A stretch of 64,000 nt of DNA from Archegozetes longisetosus (taxonomy: Eukaryota; Arthropoda; Arachnida; Sarcoptiformes; Trhypochthoniidae). The translations under genes were made by a program, and so were the position numbers. The notes beneath the pieces are model-generated. The model ran no database searches. It worked only from the letters and a program-made list of their open reading frames with translations, and was not told the origin of the DNA. The stretch lies in assembly GCA_018873245.2 (NCBI GenBank), contig JAEMBT020000009.1, forward strand, positions 14,931,794 to 14,995,793, in the 5' to 3' direction. Below are positions 24,245-36,700 of the stretch, in pieces. Numbering within the stretch: the first letter of the stretch is position 1; the number at the start of each line of letters is the position of its first letter.

Positions 24245-27200
24245 TCAACGTTGTTGAAGCTTTTTTACATACGATACTAATATCTCTGGAATTTTGTTAC
24301 CACTATCACTCATAATAGTTCTATATATATCTGATTGTACTTCCGCAAGGTCAATCAGTTCATCTGCTGGCATGTTACTAATAGAACTCAATACTTTTCT
24401 GAATTCTTCTGTAATGCTTAACGCGTTGACTTGAACTTCTAATGAGGACACAGATTGGGCCAATATGTACTTTTGGCTTGTGATTTTTCTAATGAATACA
24501 TCTAGAAGTAATATTGTACCATTGATTTGAATTAGTGAAAGATCTGATGAGATTTGATTGATATCTCGTTGTTGGCTAGAAGGTAAGGCAGGAATACTTT
24601 GACTAAACAGTCTACTAATTGCCCAACCAATCAAATCGTTTATGAAAGAAGGTGTCTTTGGTGCTCTACTTGATACAATTTCAACATCACGACGATTACG
24701 AATTGGCTTAGTAACTGCAAAAGAAGTACTGATTCTTTCCTGTTGTTGCTTTAAAAATTCTATTGCATTTTTGTGCTTGCATTCCTTGGCAATATCCAAT
24801 GGCTTTTTACCACCATATGCTTCAGCGTTAATGTCAGCACCCTTTTCAATCAGGAATTTGATTACATCTAAATGATCATTCAAAGCAGCATAGTGCAAAC
24901 ACGTCCGATCTTGACTTCCTTTAGCATGAATGTTCGCACCTCTATGTAGAAGAAGCTTTACTACATCAAGTTTACCATACCGCGAAGCCAAATGTAAAGG
25001 TGTTTCACCAATCTTTTTTTTACTATTAATGTCAGCACCTTTATCTATGAGGAGTCTGGCAACATCCAAGTCACCTCTTTCAGCAGCAAAGTGTAAAGGT
25101 GTTGCACCACGCTTATCCTTAGAGTTAATATCCGTTTTTATAAAATACTTTACTGCCTTTAATGTTCCGTATTTGGCGGCAGCATGTAAAGGTGTTATAT
25201 TATCCAATGTAGCTAATTCATTCACAATCAGATTCATTATCTCTGAATTATCTGACAATCCTAGAGGTGTCAGACCATTCTTGTTTCTTGCTTCAACTAT
25301 GGCACCTTTATTTATAAGAAGTCTGACCATATCTAAGCTACCTCTTTCAGCAGCAAAGTGTAAAGGTGTAGAGCCATGCTTATCTTTGGTATTAATATCA
25401 GTATTGATGAAAAGTTCTACTGCCTTTAATGTTCCGTATTTTATGGCAGCATGCAAAGGTGTTACGTTGTCCAATGTAGCTAGTTTATTAACAAGGAGCT
25501 TCATCAATTCTGAATTATCTGTTAATGCCAGAGGTGTTAGACCATACTTATTTTTTGCATTAACAACAGCGTCTTTATCTAAAAGAAGTTTAGCTATATC
25601 CAAGTTTCCTCTTTCAGCAGCAAAGTGCAAAGGTGTCCAATTATTCTTGTCACTAGCATTAATATCAGTATGTTTTTCTATGAGAAATTTGACCACATCC
25701 AAATGTCTATTGTAGACTGCCCAATGTAAAGGTGTCCTACCATCCATTTGCTTAGTGTTCGTGTCAGCTCCGTTCTCTACAAGAAACTCAACAACATCCA
25801 ATTTACCTTCTTTAGAGGCATAGTAGAGAGGAGTTGAACCAAAATTATCTTTCGCCTCAATGTCAGCACCCTTATCTACAAGTATTTTGGCTAAACCGAG
25901 ATCACCACTGTAAGCAGTCCAATGTAAAGGTGTCCAACCATTATCCTTCTTAACGTTAACATTAGCTCCTTTATCTACGAGTAGTTTAACCTCTTTGAAA
26001 TTACTGTTGTGAACAGCAAAATGTAAAGGTGTCCAATCTTTGTTAGTTTTTGCGTTAATATCAGCATCTTTGTTTATGAGAAATTCAACAATATTTAGTC
26101 GGTCTTTTCCTAAAGCCACATGCAAAGGTGTCCATCCATAGTTAGTTTTAGCCTCAGTATTAGCACCATGATTTAGGAGAAACTCAATCACATTAATGTT
26201 ACCTTGTCTAATAGCAATATGTAAAGGTGACCAATCATTATTTCCTTTAGCGTTAATATCGGCGCCTTCAGAAATGGAGAATTGAATTTTACTAACATCT
26301 TCCGTTTTCACAGCATCCAGCAATTCTTCATTTGTTATAATTTCCACAATTTTCGCATAATTCTTTTCTATAGCAATATCATTTAAAGTTTTACCAATAT
26401 TTGTTTCAACATTAAGATCAGCACCTTGATCAATTAGAAATCGAACAACATTCAAGTTACCGTTTTCAACAGCAAAGTGCAAAGGTGTCCAATTACTCTT
26501 TTCTCTTGCATTAATGTCAGAACCTTTATGAACAAGTAAAGCGACCACTTTTAAGCGACCATTTTCAGAAGCCAGGTGTAAAGGCGTACGACAAAGATTA
26601 TTTTTAGCATTGATTATAGCACCTTTATCGATGAGTAATCTTATCACATCAAATTTACCTTCTTTAACTGCCCAGTGTAAAGGTGTATTACCGTTACTAT
26701 CTTTAGAATTTATATTTTCATGAATAAAAAGTGTCAATATTTTCGGTGAACCGTATCTAACTGCAGCATTTAGGCGCGTGATATTTTTCAGACCAGCTAA
26801 TTTATCCAAAATAAGATTTGCTAATTCTGATTTATCTGCCAACTCTAACGATGTGTAACCGGAAATTGTTTTAATAAATAAATCAGCACCACTGTCTATC
26901 AGAAGCTTAGCTACATCGAATTTGCCTTCTTTAACAGCAACATGTAAAGGTGTCTCACCATTATTATTTTTAGCATCTGTGTTTGCCCTTTTATTAATGG
27001 GAAACTTAACAATTTCCATGTAACCACTTTCAGCAGCTCGATGTAAAGGAGTACAATTATTCCACCCAAGAGCATTAATGTCAGCACCTTTATTGAGAAG
27101 AAGTCTCACGATATCAGGTTTCTCATTATAACGAGCAGCCAAGTGTAGAGGTGTCCACTCTTCATCATCCTTAGCATTAATGTCAGCACCTCTATCGAGA

Positions 27201-27863
27201 AGAAGTCTCACGATATCAGGTTTCTCATTGTAACGAGCAGCCAAATGTAATGGAGTCCAATCATCCTTCTGCTGAGCCTTAGTGTCAGCACCTCTATCGA
27301 GAAGAAGTCTAACGATATCAGGTTTCTCATTAAGAGCAGCGTGGTGTAGAGGCGTCCACTCACCCTTATTCTTAGCATTAGTGTCAGCACCTCTATCGAG
27401 AAGAAGTCTCACGATATCAGGTTTTTCATTGTAACGAGCAGCGTAGTGTAGAGGTGTCCCCTCTTCATCATCCTTAGCATTAGTGTTAGCACCTCTATCG
27501 AGAAGAAGTCTCACGATATCAGGTTTCTCATTACGAACAGACAAGTGTAGGGGTGTCCAAGCATTTATATCAGTAACATTAACTTCAGCTCCATTGTTTA
27601 ATAAAACCTCAACTATTTCATCATCACCTTTAATTGCAGCCAAGTGTAGAAGTGTATTCTGATTTTCATTTTTCAAATTAATAATATGATTTAATTCTCC
27701 GATCTTCTTTGCCTTTTCAATGTAGTTTCTAAGCGTTTGAATATTATGTACAGCTCTGAATATCTCATTTTTTTAAATTCTCAATTCTTTCATCGATCGC
27801 CTGATTTGTTGTGTTAACCATTGTTGCTATTTTAGTTGTGTTAATTGTAGACATATTAAACAT
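24245..27863 (-). CDS. Latrotoxin-like ankyrin-repeat protein with a frame break near the 5' end
   Basis: One intron-free minus-strand frame runs from 27676 to 24245 (1143 codons) and consists of about 30 ankyrin repeats (TPLH-A pattern, about 33 residues each). A roughly 150-residue non-ankyrin C-terminus follows. A dibasic RNRR site (about 24689-24700) separates the two parts, as furin-type sites do in black-widow latrotoxins; then comes a segment with INDLIGWAISRLF. The long frame begins at a TTG codon. The likely ATG lies upstream at 27863 (or 27854), in another frame, with a T7 run at 27768-27774 between the two. It is either a real single-base break or a base-calling error. The first repeats after the start are near-identical to each other. 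The family is known from spider venom, mites and bacterial symbionts. No signal peptide is obvious, so a toxin role is not shown. An ordinary intracellular ankyrin protein is the alternative. Confidence 0.78.
27060..27580 (-). repeat. Recently expanded tandem ankyrin codon block
   Basis: Inside the ankyrin gene the motif AGAAGAAGTCTCACGATATC recurs about every 100 bp, five times (about 27099, 27200, 27300, 27400, 27500). One copy carries a single substitution. This is far more uniform than the other repeats of the gene and indicates recent unequal crossing-over or slippage. Confidence 0.85.
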
Positions 27864-28483
27864 CGCTTGTATTAGAAAGTCTAAATAATTAAAGAACATC
27901 AAATATACTAAGTTTCTTTAAAATATTATGCCTTTTTTATATATGTTACTTAAATTTTAAAATAAGTTGAGTCAGTTCGGTGATTTGAGTGACTTAAGTA
28001 AGCATTAAATGCTATCAAATATTATATAATTGATTTTTAAGCTTAGTTGACACTTAAAATTTAGAACAAAAAGAAAACATTAAATATGGAAGAAAAACAG
28101 GTCTCGATTGAATACTTTTAAAATAAGTACAGTTTCCTTTTACTAGTCCATCTTCAAATATAAGATTCATAAACAATTTGTTCTTTGTACAATTGGTTTT
28201 AATGAGCATTCTGTTATACTTATATATCATTTATTGTAGTACTAATGCATATTTCAGTATCAATATTACATTTAAAACTAGTCTGAAAAATGTTATTCAT
28301 TTCTAAATTTTGCAGTGATGAAAATATATACTAGTCATAAGTATCGCCAACATTTTCAGTGCTTTATTTCGCTTTTTCAATTTTTTATTTAAACAACTAA
28401 TAAATTATTTTATGCATAAAATCATAGAAAAGAAGGTTTGAGGGGAGGGATCGGGAAGTCCCAATTTTTAAAATAAGATATTG
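27864..28483. other. Upstream region of the ankyrin gene
   Basis: A+T-rich, with no recognised promoter element or gene. Confidence 0.4.
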
Positions 28484-28720
28484 TACACCTATATATTATT
28501 AATCAGTATAACTTAAGGAATGAAAAAGTCGCTGGCCACGCCCCTCTAGGACCGACTCAAAACCACGCCCACCAAAAAATTATCCACGCCCACAAAAAAT
28601 TATTTCATTTTAACCCTTATGACACACAGATTCAACATGTATAACACTTATGTTGAAATTCATTTAGGGGACAGAGCTATAATTGCTTAATGTTTAATTT
28701 TGCAACTCTTTAAAAATGAA
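28484..28720 (+). repeat. Diverged copy of the CCACGCCC-type repeat
   Basis: This stretch (GTATAACTT...GGCCACGCCC...CCACGCCCACC) is a diverged direct copy of the left arm of the foldback element at 29661-31009 (compare about 29717-29810). It is a third copy of the same family within 2.5 kb. Confidence 0.65.
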
Positions 28721-28883
28721 TATCTCAGGAATGGGAGGGAAAAATAGGGTGGAGGATTTACTTGGATTTTCTAAATATCATCAACTATAACATACTATAA
28801 AATCAAGGTCATACAAGATCAACGACATTTTTAGTTACCATAACATCCCCTCTGACTATAGCAAACATGGACGAATATGTTCC

Positions 28884-29660
28884 AGATGTGGTAGATGCAT
28901 AAATTATACCTCATTGGACTCGTCTCGGCCATACGAATCGATTGAGACCATACTTGAGGTCATCCGAGGTCAACACAAAAGTTCGAGTTTATTCGATTAT
29001 TATTTAACAAATAGAACATAGAAAACTGAAATTAAATTAAACATATGTGACCTTAAGGTCACTTTCATAGTCACTTCCAGACCATTTTCATCTAATATCT
29101 TCAATGTGAGTATGTTCCCAATGTGGAAACAAATTATACATCGTTGGAATCTTCCTGACCATAGTATTCGAATGTTCTCGTACTCAAGATCATTCAAATT
29201 CATTTAACATCATTTGATTATTTTATATATTTTAAAATCGAAATACACTCCGTATTCGAGTCAACCCGAAACTCAGCTTTCAAAGTCGAAAAATCAAATG
29301 ATGTTAAATGAATTTGAATGATCTTGAGTACGAGAACATTCGAATACTATGGTCAGGAAGATTCCAACGATGTATAATTTATGTTTCTACATTGGGAACA
29401 TACTCACATTGAAGATATTAGATGAAAATGGTCTGGAAGTGACTATGAAAGTGACCTTAAGGTCACATATGTTTAATTTAATTTCAGTTTTCTATGTTCT
29501 ATTTGTTAAATAAAGATCGAATTGAAATTTGATCGAATTGAAATTTGATCGAATAAACTCGAACTTTTGTGTTGACCTCCGATGACCTCGAGTATGGTCT
29601 CAATCGACTCGTATGGTCGAGACGAGTCCAACGAGGTATAATTTGTGCATCTACCACATC
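28884..29660. mobile_element. Long-hairpin foldback element
   Basis: The left arm (28884-29219) and right arm (29292-29660) are near-identical reverse complements, with a loop of about 70 bp. The arms contain GTGACCTTAAGGTCAC, itself a palindrome. The right arm is longer because the 16 bp unit GATCGAATTGAAATTT is duplicated at about 29515-29546. Small minus and plus frames here are by-products of the repeat. Confidence 0.85.
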
Positions 29661-31009
29661 GAGGTTGGCTTTTACTTTCACGGGAAGCTGGCAAAGCCAT
29701 TATATAGCTAAGTATTTATTATCAGTATCACTTGACGAACAAAAGTCTCAAGCCACGCCCATTTCCGACCAGATCTAAGCTCCGCCCAAAAAAATTCGAG
29801 CCACGCCCACCAAATTTTCCTAAAATATTCTTCCAAGTATGCTAATAAAGAATTAAAAACTGATTCTCGAAATTCTTTCTGGGTGCGGAGTTATGAGCAT
29901 TCAAGTTTTCCTTATTTTGCTCATAAAAAAACTACTTCAAATATTGTTTCAACGATATGATTCAACGAATTTCATAAAATATTTAATGGCTAAATAGCTG
30001 CACACAAATTTGGAATATTAAAAACGTTTTACTGTATCTATTACGCCAATGTTAACTTCAAGGTTTAATGCTTATGAATATTAAGATTAAAAACATAAGA
30101 AACTTATCCAGCTTACTTTATGTACTTTATTCTAGTTTTATAGTTAAATTAGTTTTTAGATTTTAGAAAGTATTGAGTTATTTACATGTTTGAAAGATTA
30201 TCATATTTAATTACTAACTTCGAAATCTAAATTATTTTCATACTCTATTTCTGTGTCAGAATATAAGCCAATCCTAGGAACTAATGGAGGATTGATTGAA
30301 ACTAGTGTCAGCTGAAAGCAAGGTAAAGCAACGAATAGGTATAAAGCATGCATGTCTTTTAGAAAATGCCTTTAGATGAGAAATCGTCATTCTGGTTGAT
30401 ATTTCTGATACTGAAATAAATGGAATTAAGATGATAAATACCGTACATTCAAAAATTCATGACCACTTTTTCAGAGGAAATTTTAATAAAACAAAGTCGA
30501 TAAAATTTCTTAAGTTTTTAATCTTTATTTTTATATACTCATTAAATCTTGAAAATTTTATTTGTACAGTAAATTTCAATAAAATAATTGAACTTTATGA
30601 TTTGCATGCATAAACTTTGTTAATTCTTTTTGATATATATAAGATATATTTTAAAAATAGTGTGCAGCTATTTAACCATTAAATATTTTATGAAATTCGT
30701 TGAATCTTATCGTTGAAACAATATTTAAAGTAGTTTTTTATGAGCAAAATAAGGAAAACTTGAATGCTCATAACTCCGCCCCAGAAGGAATTTCGAGAAT
30801 CCGTTTTTATATTCTTAACCAGCATATGTGGAAAAAAATTCAGGGAAATTTTGGTGGGCGTAGCTCACATTTTTTTGTGGGCGGAGCTTGGATTTCGTCG
30901 GAAATGGGTGTGGCTTGAGACTTTTTCACTTGTCAAGTGATACTGATGATAAATATATAGGTATGTAATGGCTTTGCCAGCTTCTCGGTAAAGTAAAAGC
31001 CAACCGTTA
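29661..31009. mobile_element. Foldback element with about 345 bp terminal inverted repeats
   Basis: The left arm (about 29663-30005) and right arm (about 30660-31006) are reverse complements, starting GGTTGGCTTTTACTTT and ending GTGTGCAGCTATTTA-like. They enclose about 650 bp of A+T-rich sequence without a transposase. The arms carry CCACGCCC / GGGCGTGG motifs. The left end directly abuts the hairpin element at 28884-29660. Confidence 0.85.
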
Positions 31010-31208
31010 CGGGATTTATATATTCCTCAACTATAAAAGTACTAAATACTTTATCAAATATTATATCATGAATTGCACCGCTTTAATAGTTTCTTGGTAT
31101 TTCAATTCTTAACTTTGAACTCAAATTTATCAAAAGTAGACTTTTCCGAGTTGTCGCATTATAGCACTGAGGTGACGATATTTTAATTGAAATTCTGCTA
31201 CTGTTTAG

Positions 31209-31406
31209 ACAGCAACTACATATTATGCCCGCAATACCAAGTTTACTGATGTTCCGACACAGAATGTGACGGGTAACAGTTGTGCGAATATTACTACATC
31301 TAGTAAGTTAGACATTCGAATTAGAGTCAAATCAGGGGTTTTTAGAATAATTTTAGATAATTCTCTAGTCATATTTGGATCAAACAAGTTCGACAACTAT
31401 TTCTGA
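31209..31406 (+). CDS. Coding-like exon, unknown protein
   Basis: After a good acceptor (TTCTGCTACTGTTTAG) a frame of 65 codons runs to a TGA at 31404-31406. Its peptide begins TATTYYARNTKF, carries two possible N-glycosylation sites (NVT, NIT) and one Cys, and is not low-complexity. A consensus donor GTAAGT occurs at 31303, so the exon might instead end there. No partner exon was found and I do not recognise the family. It could be a terminal exon, a gene relic or chance. Confidence 0.35.
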   Translation, partial: TATTYYARNTKFTDVPTQNVTGNSCANITTSSKLDIRIRVKSGVFRIILDNSLVIFGSNKFDNYF

Positions 31407-32170
31407 CAAATTCAGAAGCGATGGCTTCACAATTGAACCGAAAATATGAAGGAAATTGAGAGACCGGATCTTCATTTTATATGGATAAAGATTCTATTCA
31501 AGTCTGTAGACTACAAACTACCATAAAGAAGTTCATTTGACACAACTGGCCTAATATTCACAGCTTTAGCTGGTGGGAGGCTACGGGGTATAGTTCATAC
31601 CATACATTTTTTCAAAATTGAAATGTAAGCCTGGAAAAAATCCGACAAAATTTGAGATCGTATTTATTTGATGCGTCAATTGCTTTCTGTTGAACATTAA
31701 TCCGAGAATTGAAAATAATTAACTGGTATTTGAATTTGAAAAGGTGTTCTCCACAACAAATCAGAGCATATTTTAAACTTTAGGCCCACAGACCAAAAAT
31801 ACGGACTACAACACTGTCCAAAGTTAAAGCAATTTTCTTATTTTATATTATCATTATTATATATAACAAACCACTAAACAATTGAACATTAAATAATTAA
31901 TAAAATATCATCTTAATGTTGAAAAAGTTTTAAATATATAGTACTTAAGACAATTAGAAAAATTTGTACCTTAAGTGATCTTGTATTTTGAAAATTTTGC
32001 TCCTTTAAACGACAAATAAGTGACTTTACAAACTTGTGATAAGATTATAAAAATGACAAAAATCTATAGTTTTGATTTACTTTATTTCTTATAGACATGT
32101 ACTGAACAAAAATGACGCACTTAGTGATTATAAAGTGCAAAAAACATTCAGACAGGATAAGACTTTATTG
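31407..32170. other. Intergenic sequence
   Basis: No gene supported. A short frame near 31540-31630 (TTGLIFTALAGG) looks partly coding-like but has no clear boundaries. Confidence 0.4.
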
Positions 32171-32172
32171 TA

Positions 32173-32734
32173 ATGCTGTCATATTACTGATCCAAAACAG
32201 GTTCGGAGCTAAAAATTAGACGCCATGCCTTAACCTCTTCCCACAAAATGGTTGCAAAGCACGAATACATAAGATATGTCTATAAATAGGGTTTGAAAAT
32301 ATTAGTCGTAATTCTTATGAATAAAATTAAATACTAATTGTGATTAATTAAGCGATTTTTAATTAAAAATGAGTCAAAATAGTAAAAATAGAAACAAAAA
32401 ATAATGAATGGATTGATTATGGGACTCAAGTGTCTCCCCAAACAGTATCGTAATTTATGACAATTGTTTGGTCTATGTCAGTACAGTAAAGCCCCGACAA
32501 TGACGTCAAATCGCAAAAAAAATCAAAGAATGGCTTTTAATCAATGAAATACCATTTGATGAGAATCTAAATAAAAAATTATTAGAAACTGTGAAACGAA
32601 ATCGAGGAAAACCTCGTTATTACGTCGACGACATCATTAGGAAATAAATGTTTCCTGTACTCAATGGCTGTTCTGTTACTAATGCGTGACGTCAAATGTT
32701 TAGCTCCGAACCTGTTTTGGGTTAGTAACAGCAT
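32173..32734 (+). mobile_element. Internally decayed IS630/Tc1-superfamily element
   Basis: Inverted ends of about 38 bp (ATGCTGT...CCAAAACAGGTTCGGAGC) are flanked by TA on both sides. Near the right end the plus strand encodes transposase remnants: a DN-x-VY motif around 32457-32490, then after a frame change IKEWLLINEIPFDENL and a K-R-NRGKP-YYVDD segment ending TAA. These match the part of IS630-type DDE transposases between the second Asp and the Glu. The rest of the gene is gone. Confidence 0.78.
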
Positions 32735-33248
32735 TATAGACATTAATTTGACCACTAGGTGGCGCCTGCGCCTCGAATCAAAATCAAATAAGTTTATTTG
32801 AAACAGGTTTCATTTTCAAATTTGGCACTAAAACATTGTGTAATAGTGTCGTCTGATATTCAGAGTAAGAGATAATCATTTGTGTGTCATTTAAGTGAAG
32901 GCATTCGCGCTACGCTGTAATCAGAATGTTATCAGGCTATAATAAAGCTATAATGAATGAGACTATTAAATATGATTTTTGCCATAATTGCCTTCGACTT
33001 TGTTGTACACATTATTTATTGCCATTCGATCCTTTAATAGTTATTTTATATTAACTTTTTGAGAGTTTGAGCTAAATTTCTTTTTTCATATATTTGTTAC
33101 ATGCGATCTACTCTCGGAGGGCGAAGACTAGTATTTTTGAACCATATGTAACTTGTTTGTAGGGTTTTGACTCGGGATTGAGTCTATTACGTTGTTAGCT
33201 ACTTAACACACTAAACCCTTGATATTTGAACAATTAATAAAATTAAAT
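32735..33248. other. Intergenic sequence left of the retrotransposon
   Basis: No gene seen. Confidence 0.45.
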
Positions 33249-33440
33249 TGATGTGGTCTATACTCTATTGTTATTTTATTAAAACGGAACGCTAGCACAC
33301 ATACAAACTTACACTCTCTTTAAAACTTTAGTACTGTGCCTTTTATAATATAATTAGGAGTCATGAGTATGATATATAAAAATAACTCGAACTCTGAAAA
33401 TTTAGTTCATGAATAAGTTGAACTTTTATGAGTCGCATCA
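33249..33440 (-). repeat. 3' LTR of the Gypsy element
   Basis: 192 bp, TG...CA ends. The adjacent purine-rich GCCAGGGAG on the minus strand (33441-33449) is a plausible polypurine tract. Confidence 0.93.
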
Positions 33441-33703
33441 CTCCCTGGCATCTGAAACTGTTTCCAATCGTTGAAAATACGGTTCCAGCTGGGATACATG
33501 TGCATTGATTTTAGACGAGTCATCTCCCAGTTTTATAATTTCATAATTCACAGGTGAAACCTGAGAAACAACTCTGAAGACTGCCTCGTATTTAGGTGTG
33601 AGTTTAGTATTAGACGGATGGTTCGAAGGGATACATTTTTTAACTAAGTCTCCAGGTTTTAGAAGTAGCGGTTTATGAATTTTGTCGTATGCAGCTTTAG
33701 TTT

Positions 33704-36700
33704 TTACTTTAAATTCGTCACTGCGTTTCTTCGCTTGAAGTCGAGCTCATCTAAGGGTATATTTGTGTTAAACTTATCTTTACCAAACATTAGAAATGAG
33801 GGCGTGAATCCTGTAGTATTATGAATAGTATTGTTGTAATTATCAACTACTCGTGCGAGAAGTGTAGACCACTTAAGCTTCGGATTCTCTTGAATCGCTA
33901 GACGCAACCCACTTACAATAGTATGATTTGCCTTTTCATTTGCGCCATTAGTTTGTGGGTGATATGTGGTAGTGCGCGATGAGTGTATATTGTTTTTTGT
34001 TTAAGTATTTCTTAAATATACGGCTAGTAAAGTTGGTTCCATTATCCGTGAGAATACGTTTGGGATAACCAAAATTTTTGAAAATGTTGTCCAGGGTCTC
34101 TATAACAGCTTATGTTGTGTTCGAACGTGTCGCCTTTGCCCAAACATAACGTGAGTGGTGGTCAATAACCACTTGAATGTATTTGGCCTTAGTTGCGTTC
34201 GCTGACGCGCCTATCACTACAGTATCCATTGCTATCAAGTCCATAGGTTTTGCAGGTGTAGGCAATAGCTGCTGTTCTCCATATGTTGGGTGAGAAGGGG
34301 ACTTGACTAATTGGCATGTATGACAAGTTTTTACATACTGCCTGATATCCCGATGCATAGTTGACCACCAGTATACTCGGGTTATGTGCCTTATGCATTT
34401 GTTCTGACCTGGATGTCCTGCCTCATCGTGAAAAGGTTTAAGCAGATCATTGATGAACGATTTTGGTACGACATGTCGGGCTACGCCACGAACATTAACA
34501 GATATGAGACCCTCTTTAACAAATTGCCTGCCTTGCGGTGTAAGTTTGGATGCCTGTTGAGAAGCAATTAAGTCACTCTTAGAGATTAAAAGTGCAACTG
34601 GAGCTCTTGATAGCGCATCTACATGTTGCATATCCTTCCCTGAACGATGGACTACCTCAAAAGTGTATGTCGAAAGATCTTTTGACCAGCGATAGAGCCT
34701 CCGCTTAGAGTTACTGAACTTAATAAGCCATTGTAGTGCGGAGTAGTCAGTGATCACTGAGAACGGGGAGCCCTCTAAATACATTCTAAAGTAATTTATT
34801 CCCTCCACGACTGCCATGCATTCTAATTCCGTTGGCGTATAACGCGTTTCAGCGTCGCTGAGACGGCGAGAGAAATACCCAATTGGATGTTTGTCCTGCA
34901 TTAGTATAGCGCCTATACCTATGGTTGAGGCATCAGTATGCAGTTCACAATTGAGGTCTGGGTTAAAGACCTTACGAACGGGTTCGTTTGCCATTGCGTT
35001 CTTTATCTGTAGGAAGCTTTGCTCCTGTTCATTAGACCAGATGAAGGGTGTCTTCTTCCGAAGAAGTTTAGTGATTGGCGCTGCAATCATAGAGAAGTTT
35101 AGGATATATTCCCGTAAATAGTTCGCTAATCCATGAAAGCGTTGAACTTCTTTAATGTTTGTTGGCTGCGGGAATTCAAGCACTGCTTGTTTTAGACGAT
35201 GGGGGTTTCACTGTATTATTTCCGACTATGTGGCCAAGAAATTCAAGTGATTTGACCGCAAACTCACTTTTCTTTTCGAAATTTGACATTATTACCAGCT
35301 AGACGCTTGAAAACTTCTTTTAGAATTGTATTATGCTTTTCGAGGGTTTCAGCGTATATTACAATGTCATCTAAATAACATTGAACTCCGTTGTTGATAA
35401 GATCGCCGAGAATTGTGCGTATTACCCTCTGGAAGGTTGCTGGAGCATTTTTTGTGCCAAACGGTAACACAAGCCATTCATAATGCCCAGTTTGCGTGAC
35501 AAAAGCAGTCTTGTATATGTCGTCCGGATGTATTGGTATATGCCAATAACCCCAGGCGACGTCGAGTTTTGTCATACTTTGCAGAGTGTAGTCAATCAAT
35601 GACATCGGCGATGTTAGGCATCGGTTGTTTGTCAGACACTGTCTTCTTATTCAATTGCCGATAATCTATACATAGTCGCTTCGTACCATCCTTTTTATCA
35701 GCAAGTGTTACGGGTGCTGCATAGGGTGACGTTGATTTGCGTATCAGCCCTTTTTCGAGGAGCTCTTCTACTTGCTTTTGTGTCTCATTAACATCTACGA
35801 TGAATTGCCGGTACGATCTGAGAGCGACGGGTATATCATCACTGAGCATCAATGTAGAACAACACCGTATTCGACTTACTGATGATTCATCAGTAAGTCG
35901 AATATGGTGTTGTTCTACATTGAAGCGACCCAAGTCTGTGTTACTTGATGCGAAAATAGTACTAAACTCGTCCAATATGCACATTAAACTTTTTGGAGGT
36001 TCAATCTTTGCTTTTACTGTGTATGACTCATGACATAAGCCACAATCTGAGGAGCCTAATCCTGGTTTCGGTTTGAGAAATGCAACGCGTTTTTGTAGAT
36101 CTATTTGAATAGGAAACAGCTGTCCAATTTCGACTCCGAGCAATAATGTGTACTTGAACTTCTGGAGAACCTGTGCTTTGACCTCCTGTGTAATATTCCC
36201 CACATTTAAAACAAGAGTGACTTCTCCGAGGGTTTGAGTGCTACCATTAGTCATATGTATTGATATACTTTCCATTTGATCTATCTTGAGTCTCAACTGT
36301 TTCACGAACGCGTATGGAGTTAGGTTTACTATTGAGGCCGTGTCAATAACAGCTTTGAAGTGTATACTTCCGATAGATGCAGTGATTGTGATAAATGCGT
36401 TGATAGTTGATGCAGTCAGTGAGGTGTGGTTGACAATATTAGAGAATGTGGGCGCCGTCATGTTCTGAGTATTTGGTTCTGTCGCGCGGTTAGGGCAATT
36501 TCTATGCCAGTGCCACTCAGTCTGACCATTCTTTTGACAAATGTTACAAGGTGTGCGAGGTCTATCATGTCTGTTACCACACTTCTGTTTGTGAAACGGT
36601 TTCGTAGCTTGTTGCTTGTGGTGTTCCGCTTCTGTTGCAGCTGACGACCTGTTGCAATGTTTTATTGTACAATGATTACTATGTGTTGTCTTCTGTGACA

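Noticed and set aside
24642..25715. Plus-strand open frames (up to 261 codons) over the ankyrin gene
   Set aside because: They are antisense shadows of a highly repetitive coding sequence and have no domain of their own.
34386..36644. Plus-strand open frames over the Gypsy pol
   Set aside because: Antisense shadows of gag-pol, which is clearly on the minus strand.
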